A DNA stretch of 64,000 bases from positions 2,565,172-2,629,171 of the forward strand of contig NW_002060945.1 in assembly GCF_000150275.1 (NCBI RefSeq), read 5' to 3'. The notes under the pieces were generated by a model, which was not told the DNA's origin, did no database searches, and saw nothing but the letters and a program-made list of their open reading frames with translations. The DNA comes from Trichoplax adhaerens (Eukaryota; Placozoa; Uniplacotomia; Trichoplacea; Trichoplacidae). This document shows positions 11,901 to 20,887 of the stretch, one piece after another; positions within the stretch are counted from its first letter, which is position 1; every line of letters starts with the position of its first letter. Made by a program: the position numbers and the translations under genes.

Positions 11901-14900
11901 GGTCATCGTAAATGCCCCAGATTAGCATAGTTAATAGAAATTTAAATGACAGAAATACATTATGGATTATAAAAGTTATGCAGGACCAATCAATTTGAAA
12001 TTTTAGAAATAGCTAGATAATCTATTGCAATCAATAGCAATTTCTAATACAGCAGTATTAATGTTTCGAGCAAGTAACGAAAATGTGATAGAATTAAGCT
12101 AAACTTCTCTTTCTTGCATTGGTTAAGTAACAATACTAATAAAGCCTTATATTTTAACAGATATATACTTTAATAGGATATCAGATGATTTAATTGTACG
12201 ATATGTTTAAATTAATTAATATGAAGGCAATCCCAATCATAAGATAGGAAGAATTTGCTTCCATTTTGGGCTAGAGGAATGTTCATTTGCGGTATCGACT
12301 AGAATTCGAAGCTGTTCTAGTACTGTTTCGTACAAACTGGATCAACTATCGGCTTGTTACTTAGACTATTGCAGTAAAATAGAAGGAGGTAAGATTTAAT
12401 GCGAACAATTGAAAGTCAAAATGGGCATAATCTGTATGCAATGATCATCCTATGCCAGCCTGATTCGATGACTTTTGTTGATAGATTTTAGCTATCAAAA
12501 AAACTAAATTTAACTCAACTTAAAGCGATAATATCTAAAGATATTTCAAATGCTTTATTCTGAAATTATTCAAGCTATAGATCATTGCTTAAATAACAAG
12601 TGTATGCATGGACGCTGCACTGCAAATGATAATGGTTACCAATGTGATTGCAAAGAAGGATATCATGGCAAATATTGTCAATTAGGTATTTTAACTATCT
12701 CCTATAGATTTTTCTAAACACGAAGAGCTCCCTATTATTCAATTTAAAATATTCAAATAATTTCTAAAGCTATCTGAAATTTTTTATTAACAATTTAGAT
12801 CATTGCTCCAACAATCAGTGCAAAAATGGACATTGCCTTACCAAAAAAAATGGTTATACATGTAAATGCGAGAATGGATATAATGGCGAATACTGCCAAT
12901 TTAGTATCGGTGTGTTGAGGATCATCCATAGATTATGCTCGTATATGTAACTAAGATTTGTAGTGATTTAATTCATAATAATCAAACAAGCCCTAAATGG
13001 ATTTCCATTTCGTTATGATGTTTTTAGATTATTGCTCTAATAACCGGTGTGTAAATGGAATTTGTGTCTCCAACAAATATGGATATACATGCAGCTGCCA
13101 AGATGGATATCATGGCAAATACTGTCAACTAGGTAGATTAATTATCTCCTTTAGATTTCTAATAGCAGCAAGATATCTCTCGAATTTAATTTAGAAAATT
13201 TAAATAATCACAAAAGACCCACATCTTCAATGTCTTATTTGTGCCTTAGATCGCTGCTCCAATAATAAGTGCAAAAACGGGCTTTGCGTCGTCAATAAAA
13301 ATACCTACAAATGCAAATGCAGAGAAGGATTTTACGGAGGATACTGTCAGTACGGTATGTTGGTCTTCTTTTGTATATTTTTAATATATCATAAGAAATT
13401 CTATTTACCAGTAGTCAATTTACTGAAGTTTTAGAGATTTGTAGTTGCACTTTCTAAGTTAATAGTCGGATCGTTATGATATCTATAAATAGTATGTTAT
13501 ATATAAGTTTTCAAAAAAGTCCTACTACACAACAACAGTATGTATCACCATCAAAATAGTATACGTCGAATCTAGTCAATAACTTATACTGCGATGACTA
13601 TCCAGTAACAGATTAGTACTCTAATCCAGATACTAGACAGTTCGATTGGCAATATGGGCAGATTCTTAAAATTGATAGATTCTCCTATGATTATAGTTGG
13701 AGTATACAGTAGCTATCTGCTCGCAGATAGAACATAATGTAACTAATACAGTTGCGATATTACTTATCGACGAACAAAATTAACACGGACATTTTCCAGT
13801 GTAGACTATGGCGTTATTTCATGTTTACAGTCACTCTATCTAATTTAACAGTTAATCACCATTTTAATCGCTATTTACCTGGTTAATGCATTAACATTAG
13901 CAGCGACTAGGATATAATGCCTACCGAAATTAAGAGTTAACGTATTCCAATCTGAACTAGAAATGCTTTAATTACTCGTAACGTATAAATACGAATAGAA
14001 CTAAATATCAATGTCTTCCTGAAACTAAAATCAGTGAATCATTGCAAACCAAATCCTTGTCAAAATGGTCAATGTATCGAGCATATTAACGGTTATGGCT
14101 GCCTTTGCAATCCAGGATACTATGGCAGACTTTGTAATCAAAGTAAGTTAGATCTTACTTCAATAATTTGAATTATAAATTTATGCGTATATTTCTAGTC
14201 GTCAGCCGGATTGTGTGACTTTACAGCAGTGTTTGATAGAGTAACAGATTATACAGATTGAAGGCCTTTTATAAATAGCTTGTCGCATAACGAATATAAT
14301 ACAAGTTAATTTTGGTTGTAATACTTCAATATTATAATTTAAAAGCAGTCTTGAATATTATACTTTAATATGCAATTTAACCTTGTAAAAAGTAATTTTA
14401 GTTGTAATACTTTAATATTACAATTTAAAAGTAACTTTGGAAGTGATAATTCCATACTGCAATTTAAAAGCAGTTTTGGATTTAATTACGGCGGATTTCA
14501 TTGCGTTAATATCAACTTTAAATGGTCAAGATTCAACATTAGCAAATCTTGAACAAATTTTAGTAGATTACTGTATAGCTTATTTTTATATTATAAAGTA
14601 CACAAAGGTATTACTGGTATATAAATTTGATCATAGCAATGATATCCATGTCGTGTAAGGAAAGTCTTCACCAAGGACTACAAAATAAGAAAGAAACGAG
14701 ACTGTCAGCGGCTGTCAGTGCAAATAATGATGAGGCTTATCATTTTTCCGGCCATTCTACTATACGATACGAATGAAAACGTATACCATACTGCACAAAA
14801 CCAACCTAGCAGCTAATTTTTAGTATAGTCAACAGCCGTTGGGAGTCCCGTTTCTTTCTTCTTTTAGTAGTCCCTGTCTTCACCAGGCGATCCTAGTCAA

Positions 14901-17900
14901 AGCTTATCGGCCCTGAGCTAAGCTTAATAATATGCATTTTAGCCAGCTGCTATACATATAACCTTATTTCGAGCTTTAGCTGTATCTTAGATGTTACCTC
15001 TTAGAATTCTAGTATATGAGTATATCACATGTCTAACAATTTCTTCTCACAATGCTAGACTATTGTAATCCTAGTCCATGTAATAATGGCCAATGTGAAC
15101 TTCGTAACTATGGATATTATTGCAATTGCTCAGCAGGATTTTATGGAAGAGAATGTCAATCTTGTTAGACTAAGACAATATAATTGAAAGATAATTTGCT
15201 AATGTTTTATTTTCATATTCTTTTCTCTTACATAAAATTAAATTTATTACTATTCTGATAGCTTATGGTTGCCACTCCAATCCTTGTCAAAATGATGGCC
15301 AATGTCAGTCATTACAACCTGGTTATCGTTGCCTTTGTAAGAACGGATACTACGGGAACAACTGCCAAAATCGTGAGTAAATTAGCAGCTATTTAATAAT
15401 CTTTTCATCACTCTCTCATAATTAATCCGTCACTGTTTAATATACAAATCAAATATTGAAAGATTGAACATTCAAAAGCAAGCTATTGCACAATATTAGC
15501 TTGCTATTGGCTTGCTCATTAAAATGTTATTTTATTAAGCCGTAGGTCTTACAATAACTACGGTATCTAATATTCTAGAAACCCTAAGTATTAACTGGCA
15601 ATTTGTTTTCTATAACAAAGCAATCAAAATCTTTTAGGTGTTTTTAATTTTACTACCGGTAAAATTTTGAACTAATATTCATTAATGTAGATGTTTGCCG
15701 AACAAATCCTTGCAAGAATAGTGGAGAATGCGAGCCCACATACGGAAGTTATTACAAATGCCGTTGCCATTCTGGATACTATGGATCCCATTGTGAAAAG
15801 CGTTAGTAATTTGGACATATCTAGTTAGATGAACTCATTCTGAACGATTTCAAGTAAAATTCCTTTTTAGAATGATTTAAGCACATATATAAACATTACT
15901 ATTATGCTATGAAGTGAAGTGAAATATTAGAGATTCCATTTTCATATTATGACCGTAATCTATACAAAATATTGTCGGTTTCACTTTAATCATTACTATG
16001 ACATTTTTTAGTCGATCCGCTACGATATCTCAAAGTTTCAAATCGTTTGATAGTAATATTTACCTCAGTTTCTCCTTCTACCTATTAAGATCACAGTCAA
16101 TGACGGAATTTTGTTTTGCATTATTAATACTTTAGTAGTCTTGGGTCAACAAATTTAACCAACTGTAAAACGGTTGGATGAGTTAGCGTCTTCTTTTGCC
16201 TTTTAAGATTATAGTCAGTAAAAGAATTTAATTTAGATTATTAATATTTAATAGTCTTGGACCAAAGAATGTAACCAATTTTAAAAGAGGGGTTCGATGA
16301 GTCAGCGGTAGCAAATTTATCGCTAATTGAGAGAATCAAACCAAAACTTTAATAAATATAGTTCCATAGCTAAAGACTACCTGTACATTACCGTGTTTAA
16401 TTAAGTCGACGGATACAAACTTATATTTCACACCGGATATAGCCAAGAGAAGGAGCATATTTTCAATTTTGAGTCAATTTCTAATACGAGATTCTATTAT
16501 ATTAGATGTGAAATAACTTTAATTGTCTAGCACATGTGTCCGATTCTAAAGTCTCAATTCAATTCACTTATACGCTCCTAAGCCATGAGGTATTTTAGAG
16601 AGTTTTAAGCTTATCCTTACATGATCATTATTGTTTCATCATTTACAAAACGATAGCTGTCCACTCAAATAGAGTTAAACTTATTAATCGTCATCAGCTA
16701 TAAGACTAAGCATACTGTACCCTGACTGAACTCGTTCTATTGATAATTTAAATGCATCTTTAAAGGCTAATACTACATTCCTATCAGTAACACAGTCAAC
16801 AGTTATAATTTAATGCGGCATATAACTAATGAAAAGAGGATATTTTTAATTTTATGTCAATTTCTATTATGAAATTTTGTTATATCAGAAGTGAAGCAAA
16901 AAGTATTTATTCTTCAGCAGTCGTTTTTAACCTACCGTCTCGACTTACAATAATTTACTTGTTAACACCTGAGTCCTAAGAAATTTTTAGGGTTAAAAGA
17001 TTATCCTTATATACTTATTGCTCCATCATCCTCCTAACAATAGCTGTTCATTCAAGTAGGGGTAAACTTATTAAGAGTCGTCAACTATAAGGCTAAGCAT
17101 AGCGTACCATGGCAGACTTTTCTTTGCGATGACGATCTTTCCCAACAATTACTGTCATGAACTTCTATCTAATGCTTTATAAAAAGTGTAGAATGTAGAA
17201 ATCAGTAACTTATTTACTAATAAACTAACCCAGCTCTTACTAATATTACTTGTTAGCTTGATAAATTATAATAATATTTCATTTGGATAATATTATTACA
17301 GGAGTTTGCCAGATAAATCCTTGCAAAAACAGCGGAATTTGCGAACCCACATATGGACCTTATTATAGATGTGAATGTCCTTCTGGATTTATGGGCACAC
17401 ATTGTCAGCAAAGTACGTTTACACAAATATGTAAAACATCTTATTAAGTATAATAATTGGGAAGAATCAAGTGAATTTGATTCCGTTAATTTGATCACAT
17501 TCCGTAAATACTGCCACTACGTTATTGAACGCGAAACTAAGATTTAACTACTTACAATGATCATTGGGCAGTGATCAGTCCATATTTCGATCGTGGACTT
17601 GAGAGCTGAGATTTCCTATGAAGTCTTCGTAAAGTATTGAATTTCTGATAGTTTTTATCCAGTTTTACAGTTTAATTCCATTATTTAGAGCTAAAGTAAC
17701 TAGCAGAATAGTATTCTTACGGATAAAGCTCACGACTCTACAGCAGTATCATTCTCAGGTTTAGGCTATGGTGGCCGCTGAAATACGGCGAATGCTAATG
17801 AAAGTCTTAAACTATTACTGATATTACTCATTTAATTTCTGACTTTGAAACCTCATTTCCACGTCTTTATTAATGAAGAGGTTTGCCAGATAAATCCTTG

Positions 17901-20887
17901 CAAGAATGGCGGAACCTGTGACCCTATTCATGGACCTTACTATAAATGTCGTTGTAAGACTGGATTCTATGGCGAATTTTGCGAAGACAGTTAGTCTATG
18001 TACAGTATAAAATATATGTATGTAATGCCACATTGGATGATATGATTTCCCAGATGTTAGCCGAGAAATTTATTGCTGAACTAATCCAGATATGCTGCTA
18101 AATTCCATCATTACAGAATATAAGGCTAAGGCTTTAATTTTACAAATTTGAATCGCTAATCTGAGGGAATACTGTAAAATGTGCTATCATATAGTATTCA
18201 TTACGATTAGTATTCGCTGTAGCTATATCTCATTAAATTTTTTCTGGCGTGAACCTGCTTTAATGGCTAGCGTATTTAGAGCAGAATCTTACCTATGATG
18301 AGATTTGAATGGCAATTCTGATAATTTTCATATTGCTCTGCGGATACTTTTTAGCCGCTGATATCTAGTCAGGAAGTTCACAGAAAATGAAAATTATAGA
18401 AATGCCATAAGCCATGAGATATAGTATAGTATGACTTTTGCTAGGCTTTTTTCCTTGACAGGCTCATCTATATAGTCATAAACGGCTATCGAAGTTTAAC
18501 AAGCAATAGATTTTAGCTTTCATCGTTTCTACTATTAATAGATCAATCATATTCATGTTATTATTGCTCCTTGATTAACTGCCCTTTTGCTGACCATCAT
18601 ATTTCAATCTACTGTACATATCTTGAATAAAGGAGTTTGCCAAGCAAATCCTTGCCAAAATAACGGAAAATGTGAACCTATCTATGGAAGGTTTTATAAA
18701 TGTCGATGTCCAAGTGGTTTCCAGGGATTATATTGCGAAAAAAGTTGGTCTCTGAATATTTGTATATTAACATTGAATAAAGTGATCATTTCCTGAAGAA
18801 TTTATTTAACAAATCAGTTTTAAAGTTAAATTAGATATATCTTAAGAGATTGTATAACAGCTATAATTACCTACGATGAGATTATAGAATACTGAATGTT
18901 TACGGTGGCCTTATTCATTTTAAAGCTTAGTATTACAGTCCGATTTAAAATTTTTGCCATGGAGACAATTTTTGATTCAGACAGATTATACTTCTATCAT
19001 GATCGTTCTATGATCTATTTGATAATTTATGCCATCTTAACCATCACAAATATTAATAAAACTAAAAGAAGCTTAGGAGTAGTCATTCTACTTTGCATTT
19101 ACTTACTGTCCTAAATTTTATAGAGCATACGTATTTGCAAGTGTTACGATTTTCTAAAATTTGATTTGATACATGTTTCGTCGTTATATCAGAAAAATTA
19201 ACTTGTAAAGCTAAGCTTTGCCGGAATAACGGAAAATGCTTACCTTCGCGTGATGGTTATCAATGCCTTTGCCAACCTGGATTCAAAGGAGTTTACTGCG
19301 AAATTGGTTAGGTTATATCTAAATCTTGCAATTAGATTCGCTTGAATACTGTACTAAATAAGTTACATGGAATCTAGCTGAGAATTATGTTGTAGGTTCA
19401 AATCGATGAAGCTACTTAATAAGCAAACGGATGTTATTATTATTGTTCATTACACCAGTACATTTTGTATAAATAGCCTCATTTTACAGGAATTCATGAT
19501 ATTATAATAAATTGTGTATTTTAAGCTATTGCTAGCACCAATTAAGGTGATATCGAATGTTGATCCGCGTTTTTGAATTGTGATAAAATAGTCGAAATAG
19601 GGTAAGTTTCCGCTGCAGCAATTTCAATCTTATTCTTTATTTTTTACTATTTTAACTAGAAATTTGTAAGCCTAATCCCTGTGGATATGGTTTATGTGTA
19701 GCCCATAGACGTGGTTATCGTTGCAGATGTAATCCTGGTTATTTTGGACAAAATTGCCAAAAACGTAAGAGTATATTAAAAAAAAGGAGATCATAGAAAA
19801 ATTGCCTCACAATTGAAAGTTCTTAAGAATTATTAACATATTGTAAAGGTTAAATGATTTATTATTATTATAATAATTAAGTATCTGAAAGCTTAATTCA
19901 GCAACTCAAAGCATACCGTACCCATTCTACTGGCGTATCTAATACTCTTACGCTACAGTATATGATATACCCCAGTATCTTGAAGATATTCTGGAATAAA
20001 TAATAAAATACCTTGATGTGTAACGAAATTTGGATCATTTATAAAAATAGTCAGTTAATTTGAGTCATTGTAAATACATTATAGCGAAAACTAGATGGTG
20101 ATCTTGCTAAGCATTGACACCGAGTCTTTAATCTTTTTTAACAAGTTGTAACTATTCGTATATAATATTATACGTGTTATTGTATTATTGCTGTTATTGC
20201 TATAGGTATTATTGGAGATAATCCGTTTACTTTTACTTTAGCGAACCATAAATACTTGAACTTAACCCATTTTTAGCAAGCTGTAACTATATAATATTAT
20301 ACACGCGACAGCATTATTGCTGTTACTACTAATGCTTATTATTCCGATATTCCGTTTAGTTTGATGTTGACGAGCTATAAATACTTAGATTTTTTCCAAT
20401 TTTAAGGCGCGTGTAATCCTAATCCCTGCCAAAATGGAGGCACATGTATTGCTGATAGGCGAGGGGAAGAATGCCAGTGTAAGTCCAGCTACTTTGGCTT
20501 AAGATGTGAACGTGGTAAGCATAGAACGCTCTATAGGCTTTGTTGAGACAATTATAATTCAATGTTATACGATTCTTAAACCATCGATTACTGAGTAGTA
20601 TCGGTAATTAGCAGTGAAATAGCACTCATGATAGTTAATAAATAAATTAATTCACGCAAAGTATACCTTACCAATTTTATTGGCTTGTAACACTCCATTT
20701 TGTTGAATTAAAGTTCTCGTACATACTCAGATATCATAAAAGAATTTCTCATAGCATCATCAACTCTAAGTATAATGTTAACATGTACTGTGTTTCATTT
20801 TTAGCATGGCCGGTCTGTGGTTGTTGGAATGTAAAATGCATAATAAGGAAAATGCGGACTGGTAAATGTAACATTGGTCAATACTAA
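8891..20887 (+). CDS. Gene G2: D8C/EGF multidomain protein, 25 recognised exons
   Basis: Order: EGF, EGF, calcium-binding EGF (exons 1-3); D8C over exons 4-5; EGF; two calcium-binding EGFs (7-8); divergent D8C-like module over exons 9-10; fourteen EGF exons (11-24); terminal exon 25 with WPVCGCW and a stop. About 1,003 codons are visible. Every intron is phase 1. Known family context: D8C occurs in vertebrate uromodulin, GP2 and OIT3 together with EGF and a zona pellucida domain; no zona pellucida domain is seen here. The product is inferred to be secreted or extracellular. The first coding exon with signal peptide is missing from this model. G3 and G4 repeat the same head with nearly identical exon lengths, which supports the boundaries. 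Which exons belong to one transcript is inferred from order and phase. Confidence 0.72.
9155..9265 (+). CDS. G2 exon 2: EGF
   Basis: EGF domain [11 protein letters not shown] ... [14 protein letters not shown]. The acceptor is taken at ataaag (9153-9154), not the later AG at 9161, because only the former gives phase 1 and matches the Ile-x-Pro-Cys start of G3 exon 2 and G4 exon 4. Donor GTATGT. Confidence 0.86.
9404..9526 (+). CDS. G2 exon 3: calcium-binding EGF
   Basis: Starts DINEC, the calcium-binding signature, followed by [11 protein letters not shown] and the Asx-hydroxylation pattern C-x-N-x4-Y-x-C-x-C ([12 protein letters not shown]). Ends [10 protein letters not shown], as usual for the long C5-C6 loop of this class. 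123 nt, like its counterparts in G3, G4 and G5. Confidence 0.9.
9617..9835 (+). CDS. G2 exon 4: D8C domain, N-terminal half
   Basis: DPC start, RSV, SCDRE, then STWYRFNGG with QMM, HCGT and PGWL ending at HPTG: the first half of a uromodulin-type D8C. Only three cysteines; the Cys usually found after the Met-Met region is a Val/Ser stretch here ([10 protein letters not shown]). 219 nt, donor GTAAAA. Confidence 0.9.
10234..10392 (+). CDS. G2 exon 5: D8C domain, C-terminal half
   Basis: Reads [33 protein letters not shown], then TCHLRYC. Completes the domain with five cysteines, total eight. The Cys-Cys pair of ten-cysteine relatives is Cys-Arg here. 159 nt, the same as G3 exon 5 and G4 exon 7. 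Confidence 0.9.
10752..10856 (+). CDS. G2 exon 6: EGF
   Basis: EGF domain [11 protein letters not shown] ... [14 protein letters not shown], 105 nt. Follows the D8C in the same place as G3 exon 6 and G4 exon 8. Gly-Phe before C4 is typical of this class. Confidence 0.88.
11091..11201 (+). CDS. G2 exon 7: calcium-binding EGF
   Basis: Starts DIKEC, then [10 protein letters not shown] and [14 protein letters not shown]. The DIKEC start and GINGY keep calcium-binding features, although the Asx-hydroxylation position before the aromatic is not classical. Present in G4 (exon 9) but absent from G3. Confidence 0.88.
11346..11468 (+). CDS. G2 exon 8: calcium-binding EGF
   Basis: [16 protein letters not shown] start, then [13 protein letters not shown] and ending NNHTCS. 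123 nt; donor GTAGGA is weaker than its neighbours. The WHNKGGC motif recurs in G3 exon 7 and G4 exon 10, marking this as one orthologous position. Confidence 0.9.
11652..11843 (+). CDS. G2 exon 9: divergent D8C-like module, N-terminal half
   Basis: DPCATNG start, [16 protein letters not shown] and [12 protein letters not shown]. It has the DPC opening, a WY motif in place of WYRF, and a third Cys placed like that of D8C, but lacks the HCGT/PGW end. 192 nt in G2, G3 and G4 alike. N-glycosylation sequons NCT and NIT are present. I call it D8C-like from its order and exon 10. Confidence 0.78.
12227..12388 (+). CDS. G2 exon 10: divergent D8C-like module, C-terminal half
   Basis: Reads [16 protein letters not shown], then [21 protein letters not shown]. 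The spacing ICF - C - C - YxL - C - YC follows the second half of D8C. Start chosen at atgaag (12225-12226), the only acceptor giving phase 1 and the same 162 nt as G3 exon 9. Confidence 0.75.
12581..12685 (+). CDS. G2 exon 11: EGF
   Basis: EGF domain [11 protein letters not shown] ... [14 protein letters not shown], 105 nt. First of four DxCSNN/DxCLNN-type exons (11-14) that are clearly sister copies. CMHGRC is shared with G3 exon 10. Confidence 0.88.
12799..12903 (+). CDS. G2 exon 12: EGF
   Basis: EGF domain [11 protein letters not shown] ... [21 protein letters not shown] before C4. Donor GTATCG is unusual: GTGTGT lies seven bases on but is out of phase. The equivalent bases are read as exon in G3 exon 10. 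Confidence 0.86.
13028..13132 (+). CDS. G2 exon 13: EGF
   Basis: EGF domain [11 protein letters not shown] ... [14 protein letters not shown], 105 nt, donor GTAGAT. The open frame upstream starting with Met at 12997 reads through intron and is not used. Confidence 0.87.
13250..13354 (+). CDS. G2 exon 14: EGF
   Basis: EGF domain [11 protein letters not shown] ... [14 protein letters not shown], donor GTATGT. Closest to G3 exon 11 (CNNNKCKNGVC, ending YCQYG). Confidence 0.88.
14035..14142 (+). CDS. G2 exon 15: EGF
   Basis: EGF domain [11 protein letters not shown] ... [14 protein letters not shown]; 108 nt because one residue precedes the usual start (x-Asn-His-Cys). Counterpart of G3 exon 12, which has the same extra residue. 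Confidence 0.87.
14301..14490. repeat. Short degenerate tandem array in a G2 intron
   Basis: The motifs caatttaaaagcagt and gtaatactttaatatta recur three to four times, spaced roughly 60 nt. Unit boundaries drift, so this is old or slipped sequence. Open frames here (14370-14658) are by-products of the repeat. Confidence 0.6.
14664..14885. mobile_element. Non-autonomous inverted-repeat DNA element (MITE) with 10-bp target duplication
   Basis: The element body is 14674-14875 (202 nt), flanked by a perfect direct repeat, gtcttcacca, at 14664-14673 and 14876-14885. The ends are inverted repeats of about 42 nt: left AGGACTACAAAATAAG, right (reverse complement) AGGGACTACTAAAAGAAG, both continuing through GAAAGAAACG and ending GGCTGT. 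A 10-bp duplication and long terminal inverted repeats resemble Mutator-like elements. No coding capacity. It lies in the intron between exons 15 and 16. Confidence 0.8.
15059..15163 (+). CDS. G2 exon 16: EGF
   Basis: EGF domain [11 protein letters not shown] ... [14 protein letters not shown]. The last codon is split before GTTAGA; unspliced, it would read Cys then stop. The same TCT T|GTTAGA junction occurs in G3 exon 13, so it is an inherited donor. Confidence 0.86.
15262..15372 (+). CDS. G2 exon 17: EGF
   Basis: EGF domain [12 protein letters not shown] ... [14 protein letters not shown], donor GTGAGT, 98-nt upstream intron. Pairs with G3 exon 14 (CQSNPCQNGGQC), which also sits about 100 nt after its partner. 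Confidence 0.88.
15691..15801 (+). CDS. G2 exon 18: EGF
   Basis: EGF domain [12 protein letters not shown] ... [14 protein letters not shown] with EPTYGSYYK before C4. First of the VCQ-type tail exons that also make up G1. Donor GTTAGT. Confidence 0.88.
16070..16307. repeat. Direct duplication, about 118-nt unit
   Basis: Two adjacent copies (about 16070-16188 and 16189-16307) share the order tattaaga/ttttaaga, acagtca/atagtca, agtcttgg, aaccaa and gatgagt(t/c)agcg. Non-coding; part of the expansion of the G2 exon 18-19 intron. Confidence 0.7.
16431..17115. repeat. Direct duplication, about 380-nt period
   Basis: Copies at about 16431-16735 and 16812-17115 share gtcaatttct, a later cctaag...ttttagagtt / cctaag...tttttagggtt block, tagctgt(c/t)ca and a well-kept taaacttattaa ... 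actaagcata end. The spacing between them is about 380 nt. No EGF relic is visible inside. Confidence 0.7.
17302..17412 (+). CDS. G2 exon 19: EGF
   Basis: EGF domain [12 protein letters not shown] ... [14 protein letters not shown]; donor GTACGT. A 1.5-kb intron filled with direct duplications precedes it. Confidence 0.88.
17879..17989 (+). CDS. G2 exon 20: EGF
   Basis: EGF domain [12 protein letters not shown] ... [14 protein letters not shown], with the O-fucose consensus KNGGT before C3. It shares CQINPCKN with exon 19, so the two are probably a duplicate pair. Confidence 0.88.
18633..18743 (+). CDS. G2 exon 21: EGF
   Basis: EGF domain [12 protein letters not shown] ... [14 protein letters not shown]. 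Donor is taken as GTTGGT, weaker than its neighbours; the frame remains open for a further 50 nt, so the exact exon end is a little less certain. Confidence 0.84.
19193..19306 (+). CDS. G2 exon 22: EGF, variant first loop
   Basis: EGF domain starting [15 protein letters not shown] and ending [14 protein letters not shown]. Three residues (KLT) precede C1, giving 114 nt; the first loop is Lys-Ala-Lys-Leu without Asn-Pro. No counterpart was found in G3. Donor GTTAGG. Confidence 0.82.
19660..19764 (+). CDS. G2 exon 23: EGF
   Basis: EGF domain [11 protein letters not shown] ... [14 protein letters not shown] with an Arg-rich HRRGYRC stretch. 105 nt. No clear counterpart in G3. Confidence 0.87.
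20127..20394. repeat. Direct duplication, about 130-nt unit, next to exon 24
   Basis: Two copies (about 20127-20260 and 20261-20394) share agttgtaact/agctgtaact, tataatattatac, cattattgctgttact, ttccgttta and ataaatactt. The second copy runs up to the acceptor of exon 24. Non-coding. Confidence 0.75.
20407..20514 (+). CDS. G2 exon 24: EGF
   Basis: EGF domain [12 protein letters not shown] ... [14 protein letters not shown]. The usual Gly-Tyr before C4 is Gly-Glu-Glu, and Ser-Ser replaces x-Gly after C5. The position matches G3 exon 21, whose C4 context (RDAEC) is likewise lacking an aromatic. Confidence 0.86.
20805..20887 (+). CDS. G2 exon 25: terminal WPxCxCW exon with stop
   Basis: Short C-terminal exon: [11 protein letters not shown], a basic stretch (IIRKMRTGK), one more Cys, then IGQY and TAA. 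Four cysteines in 27 residues. A matching last exon ends G3 (WPQCSCWNMPC). Not a known domain to me; it resembles neither a GPI signal nor a membrane anchor. Confidence 0.75.

Larger units (their letters stand above)
9836..20406 (+). other. G2 long introns
   Basis: Introns above 300 nt: 9836-10233, 10393-10751, 11844-12226, 13355-14034, 14143-15058, 15373-15690, 15802-17301, 17413-17878, 17990-18632, 18744-19192, 19307-19659 and 19765-20406. Repeats in 14143-15058, 15802-17301 and 19765-20406 are listed separately; nothing recognisable is in the others. One ambiguous base (n) is at 11540. Confidence 0.6.

Noticed and set aside
18896..19114. A 72-residue hydrophobic open frame in a G2 intron
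   Set aside because: Lies between two phase-1 EGF exons, has no splice signals fitting the gene and no recognisable domain; likely chance in AT-rich DNA.
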